The notes beneath the pieces were generated by a model. That model was not told the DNA's origin and did no database searches. It was given only the letters and a program-made list of their open reading frames with translations. From assembly GCF_000332175.1 (NCBI RefSeq), contig NZ_KB235914.1, forward strand, positions 4,026,868 through 4,090,867: a DNA stretch of 64,000 nt, read 5' to 3'. Below are positions 18,445 to 27,474 of the stretch, piece after piece. The translations under genes were made by a program, and so were the position numbers. The number at the start of each line of letters is the position of its first letter. Positions within the stretch are counted from its first letter, which is position 1. The DNA is from Pseudanabaena sp. PCC 6802 (GTDB taxonomy: Bacteria; Cyanobacteriota; Cyanobacteriia; Pseudanabaenales; Pseudanabaenaceae).

Positions 18445-21400
18445 ATGGAAAATATTAGATCCTTTCTACACGCTAATGATGATTTTTTGCCAAACATCAA
18501 TACGGATTCCCAAACACTAATTGGATATGGCTCCGATCCCTGTAATCTCTCTCACGGTTCTGGTCACAGGCAATCTGCGATCTCATCGAAAGAGCTAGGA
18601 TTTCTGGATGACCATATTATTGCTTCTTGGTTGGAGCGATATCCCAAAATTGAGGTAGCAGTTCTTAGGGAAGCACTACGAATAACTGTAGAGCATCTAG
18701 CTGCTTTTGCCACATCTACAGATTTTCCTCAAAAGATGGGTCTGACTTTTGGAGATTCCCTTTTAAATAACCAGTTGACAAACTTACATAATGAGTGGTT
18801 AGAAGGCGACTATTGGAATTTTCCTAATATCAAGATTTTGCCTGGAGAGCAGCTAAATGGTGCATTTGGAGCTTTTGGACGGGAAACAAATACTATTTAT
18901 CTGGCACAGGATTATATCGCTCGCAATGCTGCCAATCCTGAAACGATTTCAAGCGTATTGCTAGAAGAATTAGGTCACTTTGTTGATTCAAAAATTAATT
19001 TGAACGATGCTCCAGGTGATGAAGGTGCAATTTTTGCAGCACTTGTGCAAAGTGGTAATCTAGATAATTCAACCTTCCAAGCACTCAAAGCAAAAGACGA
19101 CAGCGCTACCATTACTTTGGGTGAAAAGGTTATCCAGGTCGAACAAGCTACGACGGACACAGGAAATGGCTTGCGAGGAGAGTATTTCGATAATGCTAAC
19201 TTGACCAACCTTAAACAAACTCGCACTGACAGCACTGTTAACTTCAACTGGGGAACAGGTTCTCCTGATGCTGCGATCGCTTCCAATACTTTTTCAGCCC
19301 GTTGGACAGGACAAATACTGCCCACTACTTCTGGTACCTATACGTTTTTTGTGCAGGCAGATGATGGGGTGCGATTGTGGGTAAATGGCAGGCGGTTGAT
19401 TAATGATTGGGAAGACTATGGGACTGTTCGCGAAAGGCGCGGAACTATCTCTTTGAATGCCGGACTGCAATATGACATCCGACTCGAATATTTTGAAGAG
19501 AGCGGACAGGCATCTGCTGTCCTACTATGGTCAGGGCCGGGGGTAACTAAACAGGTTATTCCCCAAAGCCAGCTATTCTCAACCTCCCTGGTCGATTCAA
19601 CCTTGCCAACTGCTACGGCAACAGCAGCAAATGTCACAACCGCAGGCAGTGCTACCTATGACTTTACCGTTACCTATTCGGATAATGTAGCGGTGAATGC
19701 CTCAACCATTGATGGTAGTGATGTGCGAATTACTGGCCCCAATAATTTCGATCGGCTTGCCAGTCTGGTGAGTATCAATCCCAGCGGTAATGGCACACCG
19801 CGCACGGCAACCTATCGCATTACTGCACCCGGTGATGCTTGGGATAATACTGATAATGGAACATACACTTTAGCGTTGCAAGCCAACCAGGTCAGCGATA
19901 CCAGCGGTAACTTTGTCGCAGCCAATACTTTAGGAACCTTCTTAGTAAATCTGATGCCGCCTAGCTCTGGTGAAAATACCATCTTTCCAGCAGATGCAGG
20001 TGTTATCAATGTCAAAGACTTTGGTGCTAAAGGAGATGGGGGTACCGACGACACAGTGGCAATTCAGTCAGCGCTTAACGCCTTTCCCAATGGCAAGCGC
20101 ATCATTTATTTACCGAATGGCACTTATCTAGTCTCGAAGACATTAAGCTGGCCTGAGGGCAGTCCAGGGACAGGGGATGACTTCAAAAATACTATCTTGC
20201 AAGGGCAAAGTGAAGGATCGACAATTATCAAATTAGTTGATGATGCTTCAGATTTTAACGATCCCAACAATCCGAAAGCTGTAATCTTTACCGGTCCAGC
20301 TCCTGCTCAAAGATTTGGCAACTCGATTCGTAACTTGACAGTAGATACTGGGAACAATAATCCTGGTGCGATCGGCATTCAGTTTAATGCCAGTAACCAG
20401 GGTTCCATGCGTCAAGTAACAGTGAGATCGGGTGATGGACAGGGGATTGTCGGATTGGATTTTGATTTTACAGATGAAATCGGACCACTTCTGGTGAAGG
20501 ATGTTACAGTCAATGGGTTTCAGTATGGTATTCAGAGCGGCTACACCGTCAATAGCCAGACCTTTGAAAATATTACGCTCCAGAATCAAAGCGTCTATGG
20601 CTTCTGGAATTACAGCCAGGTAGTCAATATCCGCAATTTGACCAGTACCAATTCGGTCCCGGCAATTTACAATGCCCTTGCTGATAGTTTTAACCCGAAT
20701 GGATTAGGTCATATGACCCTGCTTAATGCCTCTCTCAAGGGCATTGGCAGTGCTTCCAGCCAGCCAGCTATTGTTAATGGCGGAACCCTGCTAGCCCGAG
20801 GGATCGCGACCACAGGCTATCAGTCTGCGATCGCCAGCGGCAGCACGACGATCTCTGAACCTACTGTCAATGAGTTTGTGTCAAAACCCGTGACGAGTTT
20901 GTTTACATCGCCCGCTCAAACATTAAATTTACCCATTCGAGAAACCCCTGATGTGCCCTGGGATAACCTGACAGACTGGGCAAATGTAGTGTCTTTTGGT
21001 GCCGTTCCCAACGATGGCCTCGATGATACAGTTGCAATCCAGGCGGCGATCGATTCCGGCAGCACTACAGTCTATCTTCCCGTTGGTAGTTATAACCTTC
21101 AAGACACTGTCTTTATTCGTAATAATGTTCGCCGGATTATTGGGACAGAAGCACTCGTTGATGTACCTAATACAGTTAATCCCGGCTTCAAAGTGGTTAA
21201 CGGTAGCAGTCCAGTAGTTGTGTTTGAGCGGATTAGTAGTGGCTTTGCCTCTACCCCAACACTTGAGAATGCTTCGGCAAGGACGCTAGTTATTCGCGAT
21301 GCCATTAACGTGGCTGGCAATATGACGGGATCTGGCGATGTGTTTATTGAAAATGTTGTCTCCAGTCCATTCCAAAATTGGACATTTAACGGACAAAATG

Positions 21401-21783
21401 TTTGGGCACGCCAATTTAACGTGGAGAACTCGGGTACTCACATTACGAATAATGGCGGTAACCTTTGGATTTTAGGACTGAAGACCGAACGAGGCGGCAC
21501 CTTGATTGACACAAGAGGTGGTGGGAAAACAGAATTATTGGGTGGCCTAGCTTACACTACTACGCCTGGTCCTGACGGCACCCAAAACTCCCCGATGTTT
21601 ATCAACAATGAGTCTTCAGTCTCCTTTAGCTTGGCTGAGGTGAACTATGGCGCGCCCAACTACACCACTTACATTAGAGAAACCCGAGGAGGAGTGACTC
21701 GTGACTTATCCGGTAGTAGCTTGCCAAACTACTGGGGAAGTGGCAAAGATATCCCCCTGTATGTAGGATATTCGGGCAATTAA
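18445..21783 (+). CDS. Large modular protein: metallopeptidase-like region, PA14, Ig-like and twin beta-helix
   Basis: 1112 residues. Residues 150-230 contain SSVLLEELGHFVDSKIN, a degenerate zinc-peptidase-like motif often seen at the start of secreted cyanobacterial repeat proteins. Residues 240-375 are a PA14 carbohydrate-binding domain (GLRGEYFDNANL, FFVQADDGVRLWVNGRRL). Residues 385-505 look Ig-like (DFTVTYSDNVAVNAS). Residues 515-1112 are the same twin pectate-lyase-3 module as the upstream gene. No classical signal peptide is visible, so export would need another route, for example type I, though no RTX repeats were seen. Probably an extracellular polysaccharide-interacting protein. Confidence 0.72.
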   Translation: MENIRSFLHANDDFLPNINTDSQTLIGYGSDPCNLSHGSGHRQSAISSKELGFLDDHIIASWLERYPKIEVAVLREALRITVEHLAAFATSTDFPQKMGLTFGDSLLNNQLTNLHNEWLEGDYWNFPNIKILPGEQLNGAFGAFGRETNTIYLAQDYIARNAANPETISSVLLEELGHFVDSKINLNDAPGDEGAIFAALVQSGNLDNSTFQALKAKDDSATITLGEKVIQVEQATTDTGNGLRGEYFDNANLTNLKQTRTDSTVNFNWGTGSPDAAIASNTFSARWTGQILPTTSGTYTFFVQADDGVRLWVNGRRLINDWEDYGTVRERRGTISLNAGLQYDIRLEYFEESGQASAVLLWSGPGVTKQVIPQSQLFSTSLVDSTLPTATATAANVTTAGSATYDFTVTYSDNVAVNASTIDGSDVRITGPNNFDRLASLVSINPSGNGTPRTATYRITAPGDAWDNTDNGTYTLALQANQVSDTSGNFVAANTLGTFLVNLMPPSSGENTIFPADAGVINVKDFGAKGDGGTDDTVAIQSALNAFPNGKRIIYLPNGTYLVSKTLSWPEGSPGTGDDFKNTILQGQSEGSTIIKLVDDASDFNDPNNPKAVIFTGPAPAQRFGNSIRNLTVDTGNNNPGAIGIQFNASNQGSMRQVTVRSGDGQGIVGLDFDFTDEIGPLLVKDVTVNGFQYGIQSGYTVNSQTFENITLQNQSVYGFWNYSQVVNIRNLTSTNSVPAIYNALADSFNPNGLGHMTLLNASLKGIGSASSQPAIVNGGTLLARGIATTGYQSAIASGSTTISEPTVNEFVSKPVTSLFTSPAQTLNLPIRETPDVPWDNLTDWANVVSFGAVPNDGLDDTVAIQAAIDSGSTTVYLPVGSYNLQDTVFIRNNVRRIIGTEALVDVPNTVNPGFKVVNGSSPVVVFERISSGFASTPTLENASARTLVIRDAINVAGNMTGSGDVFIENVVSSPFQNWTFNGQNVWARQFNVENSGTHITNNGGNLWILGLKTERGGTLIDTRGGGKTELLGGLAYTTTPGPDGTQNSPMFINNESSVSFSLAEVNYGAPNYTTYIRETRGGVTRDLSGSSLPNYWGSGKDIPLYVGYSGN

Positions 21784-21794
21784 ACAACATGTCT

Positions 21795-21903
21795 CTAGTG
21801 TTGCAAATCATAAATTTTGCAACATGGGGGAATGGGGGCAAAGCCCCCAGAAGGGGGTGAAACCCCCTCCACCCCCTCCAAAACTTTGGTTTTGGTGTAC
21901 TAG
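21795..21903. repeat. 109-bp dispersed MITE-like repeat, copy 1
   Basis: Begins CTAGTGTTGCAAA and ends TTGGTGTACTAG. Inside are a hairpin made by GTTGCAAA/TTTGCAAC and G5/C5 stems. A second copy of the same length lies at 46544-46652, with seven differences by my count, four of them clustered in one hairpin loop. No coding capacity. It sits between the beta-helix gene and the sugar transferase and may also act as a transcription terminator. Confidence 0.85.
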
Positions 21904-22024
21904 CTTTGTATTTGGGTATAAAACCGATCGCAACCAGACTAAACCTTCCCGAGTTTTTCACTTATTTCGCCTATAAATGTACTCAATAAGTAAAAAATAA
22001 AAACAACAGGGGAGGAGATTGAGG

Positions 22025-22789
22025 ATGCAATCTCAGAGAAAACTTAAGGTCGTGCAACCTGACCAACCTGAAGTACGACTCTTAGCAGGCAAGAAAATTG
22101 TTAAGGTTCTTTCTGAGCAAAATCTGCAATCCCTCGATCGCAGTGTGGGGGAGGCGAAAAACAACCTGCTTCAGCAGGAACTACATTGCTCTGCCTCTAG
22201 TAAAGCTAAGCGTTTTATTGATGTTGTGGGTGCGATCGCTGGTCTAATTATTACCGCCATTATTTTTATCCCTATTGCAGTGGCAATCTATATAGACAGC
22301 CCTGGGTCTGTCCTTTATTCGCAAATCCGCTGCGGGTTGCAAGGCAATCTCTTTACGATTTGGAAATTTCGGACAATGTGTACTGATGCCGATCGCAAGC
22401 AGCATCTGGTTGAAAACGAAGTTGAAGGGCATGTCTTTAAAAACAAAAATGACCCCCGCGTCACCCGAGTCGGCAAGTTCCTACGTTCCACTAGCTTAGA
22501 TGAGTTCCCCCAATTTTGGAACGTGTTAAAAGGGGAGATGAGTCTAGTCGGCACTCGTCCCCCTACCCCCAATGAGGTCGAGAAATACGAAGGTCATCAC
22601 TATCAGCGCTTGCTAGTAAGGCCAGGCATTACAGGTGAGTGGCAGGTACGCGGTCGGTCTGGAGTCAAAAGTTTTGACGACATCGTGCGTCTAGACATCG
22701 ATTACCAGCGCAAATGGTCTCCCCTTTACGATCTGAGTCTGATCGTGCAAACCATAGGTGTTGTATTTAAACGAGACGGAGCGTATTAG
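22025..22789 (+). CDS. Undecaprenyl-phosphate sugar-1-phosphate transferase
   Basis: A 254-residue member of the bacterial sugar transferase family (WcaJ/WbaP C-terminal type). ATG 22025 is chosen because GGGAGGAG lies about eight bases upstream. A hydrophobic segment at about residues 68-90 is followed by the cytosolic catalytic core: WKFRTMCTDAD, FLRSTSLDEFPQFWNVLKG, MSLVGTRPPTPNEV and RPGITGEWQVRGRS. It starts glycan synthesis by moving a sugar-1-phosphate from a UDP-sugar to undecaprenyl phosphate. As priming enzyme it is the functional anchor of the 1-22.8 kb locus and supports a lipid-carrier (Wzy-type) pathway. Confidence 0.88.
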   Translation: MQSQRKLKVVQPDQPEVRLLAGKKIVKVLSEQNLQSLDRSVGEAKNNLLQQELHCSASSKAKRFIDVVGAIAGLIITAIIFIPIAVAIYIDSPGSVLYSQIRCGLQGNLFTIWKFRTMCTDADRKQHLVENEVEGHVFKNKNDPRVTRVGKFLRSTSLDEFPQFWNVLKGEMSLVGTRPPTPNEVEKYEGHHYQRLLVRPGITGEWQVRGRSGVKSFDDIVRLDIDYQRKWSPLYDLSLIVQTIGVVFKRDGAY

Positions 22790-23164
22790 AAAGCTATCGG
22801 CGTTCGGCAGTCAGATCCCTTCTTGGCGATCTGAGCAGATCGCATAGAACTGCCGTGACGTGTATTCCTTAAAGCACCATTCATTTATCATCTAACGTGA
22901 GTTCGGGTTAAGCCGAAGGTAGCAAATTGTGGTCAATGGCAATCGCGGGCTTCTTGGGTTGGTGACAGTAGGCAATCAATCCGCAGTTGAGTCCGGCACA
23001 CGTCCAGCGATCGCGCGAACGTAGGCACGGCTTAAAGCTTCGGCAATGTGTTGGGCAGTTAACAAAGTTGCTTACTGGTAAGACAAGGCTAAATATAGTA
23101 CCAATTTCCATAGGCTTTATGCACCAGCTTAGCTGTGTCAGTCCGCTACAAGATAGCGATCTCG
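22790..23164. other. Stretch without a convincing gene
   Basis: About 375 bases. Just after the sugar transferase there is an inverted pair CGGCAGT/ACTGCCG (about 22808-22855) that could form a weak hairpin. On the minus strand short protein-like phrases occur in two different frames (for example AEALSRAYVRAIAG around 23000-23060), which may be a decayed gene, but I could not tie them to a family. Confidence 0.4.
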
Positions 23165-23426
23165 CTATGGCGTTGTTTGTGGAGAAGAGGTTGATGAAGA
23201 ATTTGTTGGGGCAGGAGAGTTTTGTACAGGATTACTTTTCAAAGAATCAACTTTTGAAGCGAAAGTGTAATAAGAAAGTATGTTGGTTCCTATGACTGTT
23301 ACTAATGCAAAAAATAGCCCAATTAGATTATTCCTGAAGTGACTATCAACAGAACCTTCTATCTTTGATACTTGTTGACTTAACCTGGCAAAATCATCTT
23401 TAGAGACCAAAGGACTAGTTGAATTT

Positions 23427-23434
23427 GATAATTC
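23427..23434. repeat. IS256 target-site duplication, left copy (GATAATTC)
   Basis: Eight bases identical to 24786-24793 and directly abutting the outer base of the left inverted repeat. One copy belongs to the interrupted gene, where it encodes parts of the Glu-Leu-Ser codons. Confidence 0.92.
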
Positions 23435-24785
23435 GAGACTGATCAGAATTTTGTGTAAGCGGTCTAGAATCACAAAAACCAAGGAGACCGCAACATGTTA
23501 AGAGGCAAACAAGCAACTAATCGTACAGATGAACTACTAGACGAGTTGGTGTCAGAGTGCCATAGCCCCGAGGACATTCTAGGAGAATCGGGCTTACTGA
23601 AGCAACTGAGTCAACGACTAATCGAGCGAGCGCTCACGGGAGAGCTGAGCCATCACCTCAAATCAAGCACGCCTAAGGGAGAGGAAGCGGTAGAAGACGA
23701 AGTTGTGCGACGCAACAGCCGCAATGGCTACTCGCAGAAGACGGTGCAGTCGCAACAGGGCGAAATGGAGTTGTCGATACCGCGAGACCGTAACGGCGAG
23801 TTTGACCCCGTGCTGGTACCGAAACACCAAAGGCGAATAGCAGGACTCGATGAGAAAATCCTGGCTATGTATGCACGGGGATTAAGCACCCGAGACATTA
23901 GTGCTCAACTCGAAGAACTCTATGGTGCCAAGATCTCCGCCGCACTCATCAGTGAGGTCACTGATGCAGTTAGCGACGAGGTCAAGGCTTGGCAGTGCCG
24001 TCCCCTGGAACCTGTATATCCCATCATTTACCTCGATGCCCTCTACGTGAATATCAAGGTGTCGGGTCGGGTGAGCAAGCGAGCGGTCTATGTCGTCTTG
24101 GGTATTACGGTTGAGGGCAACAAAGAATTGCTTGGGCTGTGGATTGGGGAGGTGGAATCCGAAGGCGCTAAGTTCTGGCTCAAGGTGCTGACTGACCTCA
24201 AAAACCGTGGGGTCAAGGACATTCTGATTGCCTGTTGCGATGGCTTAGTGGGATTCCCCCAGGCGATTGAGGCTGTTTTCCCGCAAACCCAGGTGCAACT
24301 ATGTATTGTGCATCTGATCCGCAACTGTTTGCGTCATGTGCCCTGGAAAGACGCTAAAGCTGTTGTGGCTGACCTCAAGCCCATTTATCATGCTGCCACT
24401 TTGGCAGAAGCCGAAGCTGCGCTTGAGGCTTTTGCCGCCAAGTGGGATCGCCTATACCCCGCGATTAGCCAAATCTGGCTGCGCCATTGGCAGAACATTA
24501 TCCCCATCTTTGACTATCCCATGGACATCCGCAAAGTCATCTACACTACCAATGCCATTGAATCCCTCAATCGCTCCCTGCGCAAGGTGATTAAAACCAA
24601 GGCTGTCTTCCCCGATGAGGAATCTGTCTTCAAGCTCATGTTCTTGGCCATGCATAACATTGCCAAGCGTTGGACTCGCCCCCTTAAAGATTGGAAGGCA
24701 GCGTTGTCATATTTTGCTATCCTATTCCCAGGACGTTTAAATTACTGACCTTATTTCTCGCTTACACAAAAATCTGAGCACTCTC
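23435..24785 (+). mobile_element. IS256-family insertion sequence, complete (1351 bp)
   Basis: The ends form imperfect 27-bp terminal inverted repeats matching at 24 of 27 positions (left GAGACTGATCAGAATTTTGT..., right complement GAGAGTGCTCAGATTTTTGT...). The element is flanked by the direct 8-bp duplication GATAATTC at 23427-23434 and 24786-24793, the size expected for IS256 transposition. It carries one transposase gene and interrupts the minus-strand gene described around it. Intact ends, intact transposase and intact duplication suggest an active or recently active copy. Confidence 0.95.
23495..24748 (+). CDS. IS256-family (mutator-type) transposase
   Basis: A 417-residue DDE transposase. 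The conserved YLDALYVNIK supplies the first Asp, CCDGLVGFPQAIEAVFP the second, and the C-terminal YTTNAIESLNRSLRKV the catalytic Glu. This is the full mutator-family layout at the usual length of about 400 residues. A strong AAGGAG lies upstream of ATG 23495. It cuts and joins at the 27-bp ends of the element. No disruption is seen. Confidence 0.95.
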   Translation: MLRGKQATNRTDELLDELVSECHSPEDILGESGLLKQLSQRLIERALTGELSHHLKSSTPKGEEAVEDEVVRRNSRNGYSQKTVQSQQGEMELSIPRDRNGEFDPVLVPKHQRRIAGLDEKILAMYARGLSTRDISAQLEELYGAKISAALISEVTDAVSDEVKAWQCRPLEPVYPIIYLDALYVNIKVSGRVSKRAVYVVLGITVEGNKELLGLWIGEVESEGAKFWLKVLTDLKNRGVKDILIACCDGLVGFPQAIEAVFPQTQVQLCIVHLIRNCLRHVPWKDAKAVVADLKPIYHAATLAEAEAALEAFAAKWDRLYPAISQIWLRHWQNIIPIFDYPMDIRKVIYTTNAIESLNRSLRKVIKTKAVFPDEESVFKLMFLAMHNIAKRWTRPLKDWKAALSYFAILFPGRLNY

Positions 24786-24793
24786 GATAATTC
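24786..24793. repeat. IS256 target-site duplication, right copy (GATAATTC)
   Basis: Eight bases identical to 23427-23434, directly abutting the right end of the element. Confidence 0.92.
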
Positions 24794-25231
24794 CTTTCTA
24801 ATAACCTCCAGACTTGGAAGCTCTTTTACTTTTTCATTAATTCTATCTAAATCTAGCTCCCGAATTCCCTTAAGTGATGTCTCTAGAAGTTCCAGAGCTT
24901 TGCCTTGATTGTTAAATTTTTCTACAAAAATTTGAAATCTATCCTTAAGATTGTCATCAATACTGCTAGAGTATTTCTTAAAACGATCTGTTTCATCCTT
25001 AAATTCGTCTAATTTCTTATCAATGGCTCTAACGGATTCATTAGCTTCACGAATTAGTTTTTCATGTTCGCCTTTAGCAGCCTCCCACATAGAAAATAGG
25101 ATCTCTTGCTTATCTGCTGTGAGCGCCAGCTTATCTCTTGTATCCTTGAGTTCTTCCCCGATCTTGTCAATAACCGTTTTCAAGCTATTTAGGAATTGAA
25201 TACGATCTTCTTCTGTAGGTTTAGTTGTCAT

Positions 25232-25706
25232 AATCTTACAATCATAAACAATTGTTAATTTTTTATGTCCTAATGCTTCTAAACGTCAAGTAGGCTTCCA
25301 GTAATTATATTCTTGATTTTCTTAAATCTGGCACCAGCATATAATCATAATAAAGCACCAATAAGTGTTCGCCCCTACAAATCCGTCACATAATGCAGAA
25401 TCTTTACATGATTATTATCAATACTCCGGACAAATTTTGGGAATCAACGCTAGAATTAGGATTCTAGTCAAGTTATTCATTGAGTTGATGAACGAGAAAT
25501 CAAAGGTTTCAGACTTTCTCTAAAAAATGTCCGAACCATTGATTATGTAGATTTGAATTATACAGAAACTTTACTTTATAGTAATTCCCTACTTGATGCC
25601 ACGAAAACATTCTGCCTATTCAACGTACGTGGGGATTGCTAGGTGGCAGATTTTGCATAATTAATCATTAAACTGGAGATCGACAAACTAACTTGTAGGT
25701 ATCCTC
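25232..25706. other. Intergenic stretch with no gene seen
   Basis: 475 AT-rich bases between the divergent interrupted gene and the toxin-antitoxin pair. No reading frame with protein-like composition and no strong hairpin was noticed. It should hold promoters for both directions, but I could not pick clear -35/-10 pairs. Confidence 0.4.
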
Positions 25707-25940
25707 ATGAATTCAACAACGAGCTTGTTAACTCGTATTACTCAAACTCCCGGTCAGTGCGGCGGTCGTCCCTGTATTCGAGGGATGCGAATTCGAGTTA
25801 CCGATATTTTAGAAATGCTGGCTGAAAATGTTAGTGTGACTGAGATTTTAGAAGATTTTCCAGATTTAGAATTTGCCGATATTCAAGCCTGCCTAGTCTT
25901 TGCCGCAAGACGTACTGATTTTCCTAGACTAACGGCATGA
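25707..25940 (+). CDS. DUF433-family antitoxin-like protein
   Basis: A 77-residue protein with the DUF433 core: residues 10-30 read TQTPGQCGGRPCIRGMRIRV, followed by the winged-helix-like VTDILEMLAENVSVTEILED and PDLEFADIQACLVFAAR. DUF433 proteins are DNA-binding and are widely paired with DUF5615 PIN-like proteins as toxin-antitoxin modules. The stop overlaps the next start (ATGA at 25937), so the two are translationally coupled. It probably represses its own operon while neutralising the partner (family knowledge, not seen directly). Confidence 0.85.
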   Translation: MNSTTSLLTRITQTPGQCGGRPCIRGMRIRVTDILEMLAENVSVTEILEDFPDLEFADIQACLVFAARRTDFPRLTA

Positions 25941-26278
25941 AGATTTGGATTGATGCTCAACTACCTCCAACTCTGGTAAATTGGCTGATAGATAACTTTG
26001 ATTTAGAAGCAGTTGCATTGCGGGATTTGCAACTACGTGATGCTAAGGATACTGAGATTTTTGAAGCAGCACGCCTCGCGAATGTTGTAATCATGCCCAA
26101 AGACAGCGATTTCATCGACTTAGTATGCCGATTGGGATCGCCTCCTCAAATTTTGTGGTTGACCTGTGGTAATGTCACAAACTGTAACTTACAGCGATTG
26201 CTTGCTGCCATTTTACCAGATGCTTTAGTAAAACTACGGCAAGGAGAAGTAATCGTAGAAATTAGTAACAAACCTTAA
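25937..26278 (+). CDS. DUF5615 PIN-like toxin candidate
   Basis: A 113-residue protein opening with MKIWIDAQLPPTLVNWL, the first acidic strand of the PIN-like DUF5615 fold. VIMPKDSDFIDL carries further acidic residues, and LWLTCGNVTN is the typical closing strand. Predicted to be a metal-dependent RNase, held inactive by the DUF433 partner that overlaps it by four bases. The order (antitoxin first) and overlap are typical. It stands next to a recombinase gene, a common context for such addiction modules. Confidence 0.82.
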   Translation: MKIWIDAQLPPTLVNWLIDNFDLEAVALRDLQLRDAKDTEIFEAARLANVVIMPKDSDFIDLVCRLGSPPQILWLTCGNVTNCNLQRLLAAILPDALVKLRQGEVIVEISNKP

Positions 26279-26312
26279 AAAATCTCATAACTCGAACCCA
26301 AACCCCATCACA

Positions 26313-27470
26313 ATGGAAGATTTTGATGAAAAGTTAGCGGCAATCAATCAGACCTTTAGGGCAGTAGAGATGGGGTTGCAGATCGAGCAGCGCGGCGGGC
26401 AGTTGGTCTTGAGGGGGACGCTGCCGCCTAAGCCCAGTAGCAAGAGGTTGCAAGCACATCAACAACGCATTAGTTTGGGATTGCCCGCAAATTCAGAGGG
26501 GTTAAACCTGGCGGCACAACAGGCTAAGTTAATTGCGGCACAGACGATCCAGGCTAGTTTTAACTGGCAGGGGTACGATGCGGCGGATGTTCTGAGCGAT
26601 CGCGGTGGGAATAAAAGCGATACGTGGAGCGATCGCATTGCTGCATTCGAGCAACATTTTTGGGCAACCCGTAGCAAAAATGCCTCTAGCCGTTCCACAT
26701 GGGAAACAGCCTATAAACCGTATTTAGGTAAGTTAGTCGAAATTGCCGAGGCAAAGCCGCGCCTCAGTGCGGCGGAACAGGTTTATCAAACTGTTCTGGA
26801 TACTGATGGGCGATCGCGATCGCGTCAGGTCTGCTGTACTGCCCTCAAAGCATTATGCGAATTTCTAGATTTGGCGGTGCCGTTTGATTGGCAAAAGTTG
26901 TGGGGCAGCTATAACCAGCAAAGTTTGCAAACTCGCAACCTCCCCGATGATAAAACCATTGTTAACTGGTATTACCAAATTACTCATCCTGGTTGGCAAT
27001 TTGTCTATGGCGCGATCGCAACCTACGGATTGCGCAATCATGAAGTATTTTTCTGCGATTACAGCGATCTCAAGGCAGGCGGTCAAACCATAACGGTCTT
27101 GGAGTCTACTAAAACAGGCAGCCATGAAGTGTGGCCGTTTGCACCGGAGTGGATCGATGTATTTCAACTGCGCGAGCAAAATATATTGCCAGCGGTGAAT
27201 ACCGATCTCGCTAGCACGACATTACAACGAATTGGTCAACGGGTAACGCGCCAATTTAAGCGCTACGATCTGCCCTTTTCGCCCTACGATCTTCGCCATG
27301 CCTGGGCCGTCCGCACGATTCATTATGGGTTGCCCGACGCGATCGCTGCCCAAATGATGGGGCACTCGCTGAGCATTCACACCCGCACCTATCAGCGCTG
27401 GATTACCCATCGCGATCGCGCTCGGGCGGTAGACGATGCTTTGCAAAGAAGAAAATCTCAGGAGCGATGA
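26313..27470 (+). CDS. Tyrosine recombinase (integrase)
   Basis: 385 residues: an arm-type N-terminus (QRGGQLVLRGTLPPKP), a core-binding region around 100-190, and a catalytic domain with ATYGLRNHEVFFCDYSD (first Arg), YDLRHAWAVRTIHYG (second Arg), QMMGHSLSIHTRTYQRW (His and the Tyr nucleophile). The box usually written HxxR is YxxR here. It cuts and rejoins DNA through a 3'-phosphotyrosine. No prophage structural genes or att repeats are seen nearby, so it may be a stand-alone chromosomal integrase or what remains of an island. It converges with ureG, four bases apart. Confidence 0.85.
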   Translation: MEDFDEKLAAINQTFRAVEMGLQIEQRGGQLVLRGTLPPKPSSKRLQAHQQRISLGLPANSEGLNLAAQQAKLIAAQTIQASFNWQGYDAADVLSDRGGNKSDTWSDRIAAFEQHFWATRSKNASSRSTWETAYKPYLGKLVEIAEAKPRLSAAEQVYQTVLDTDGRSRSRQVCCTALKALCEFLDLAVPFDWQKLWGSYNQQSLQTRNLPDDKTIVNWYYQITHPGWQFVYGAIATYGLRNHEVFFCDYSDLKAGGQTITVLESTKTGSHEVWPFAPEWIDVFQLREQNILPAVNTDLASTTLQRIGQRVTRQFKRYDLPFSPYDLRHAWAVRTIHYGLPDAIAAQMMGHSLSIHTRTYQRWITHRDRARAVDDALQRRKSQER

Positions 27471-27474
27471 AGGG

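Larger units (their letters stand above)
23165..25231 (-). pseudogene. Coiled-coil membrane protein gene interrupted by an IS256-family element
   Basis: The 5' part runs from ATG 25231 to 24786 and the 3' part from 23426 to the stop at 23165. Removing the element and one copy of the 8-bp target duplication joins them in frame (708 bases, 235 residues), with EVIRKEL running into SNSTSPLVSKDDF. The restored protein has about 150 residues of charged, heptad-like helix (KEELKDTRDKLALTADKQEI style), one membrane span near residues 188-210 (LIGLFFALVTVIGTNILSYY) and a Ser/Pro/Thr tail. Function unknown. The halves show no stops or shifts, so the insertion looks recent. A truncated product from the 5' part, running into the IS end, is possible. 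Confidence 0.85.

Noticed and set aside
21784-22024. CRISPR-like repetition of CCCCCTCC blocks
   Set aside because: Only one short run, explained by the 109-bp hairpin repeat; no regular spacers.
22900-23170. Minus-strand phrases such as AEALSRAYVRAIAG and AGLNCGLIAYCHQ as a possible decayed DUF4365-like or transposase gene
   Set aside because: They lie in two frames, are short, and I could not match a continuous family pattern; kept only as a remark in the description of the gap.
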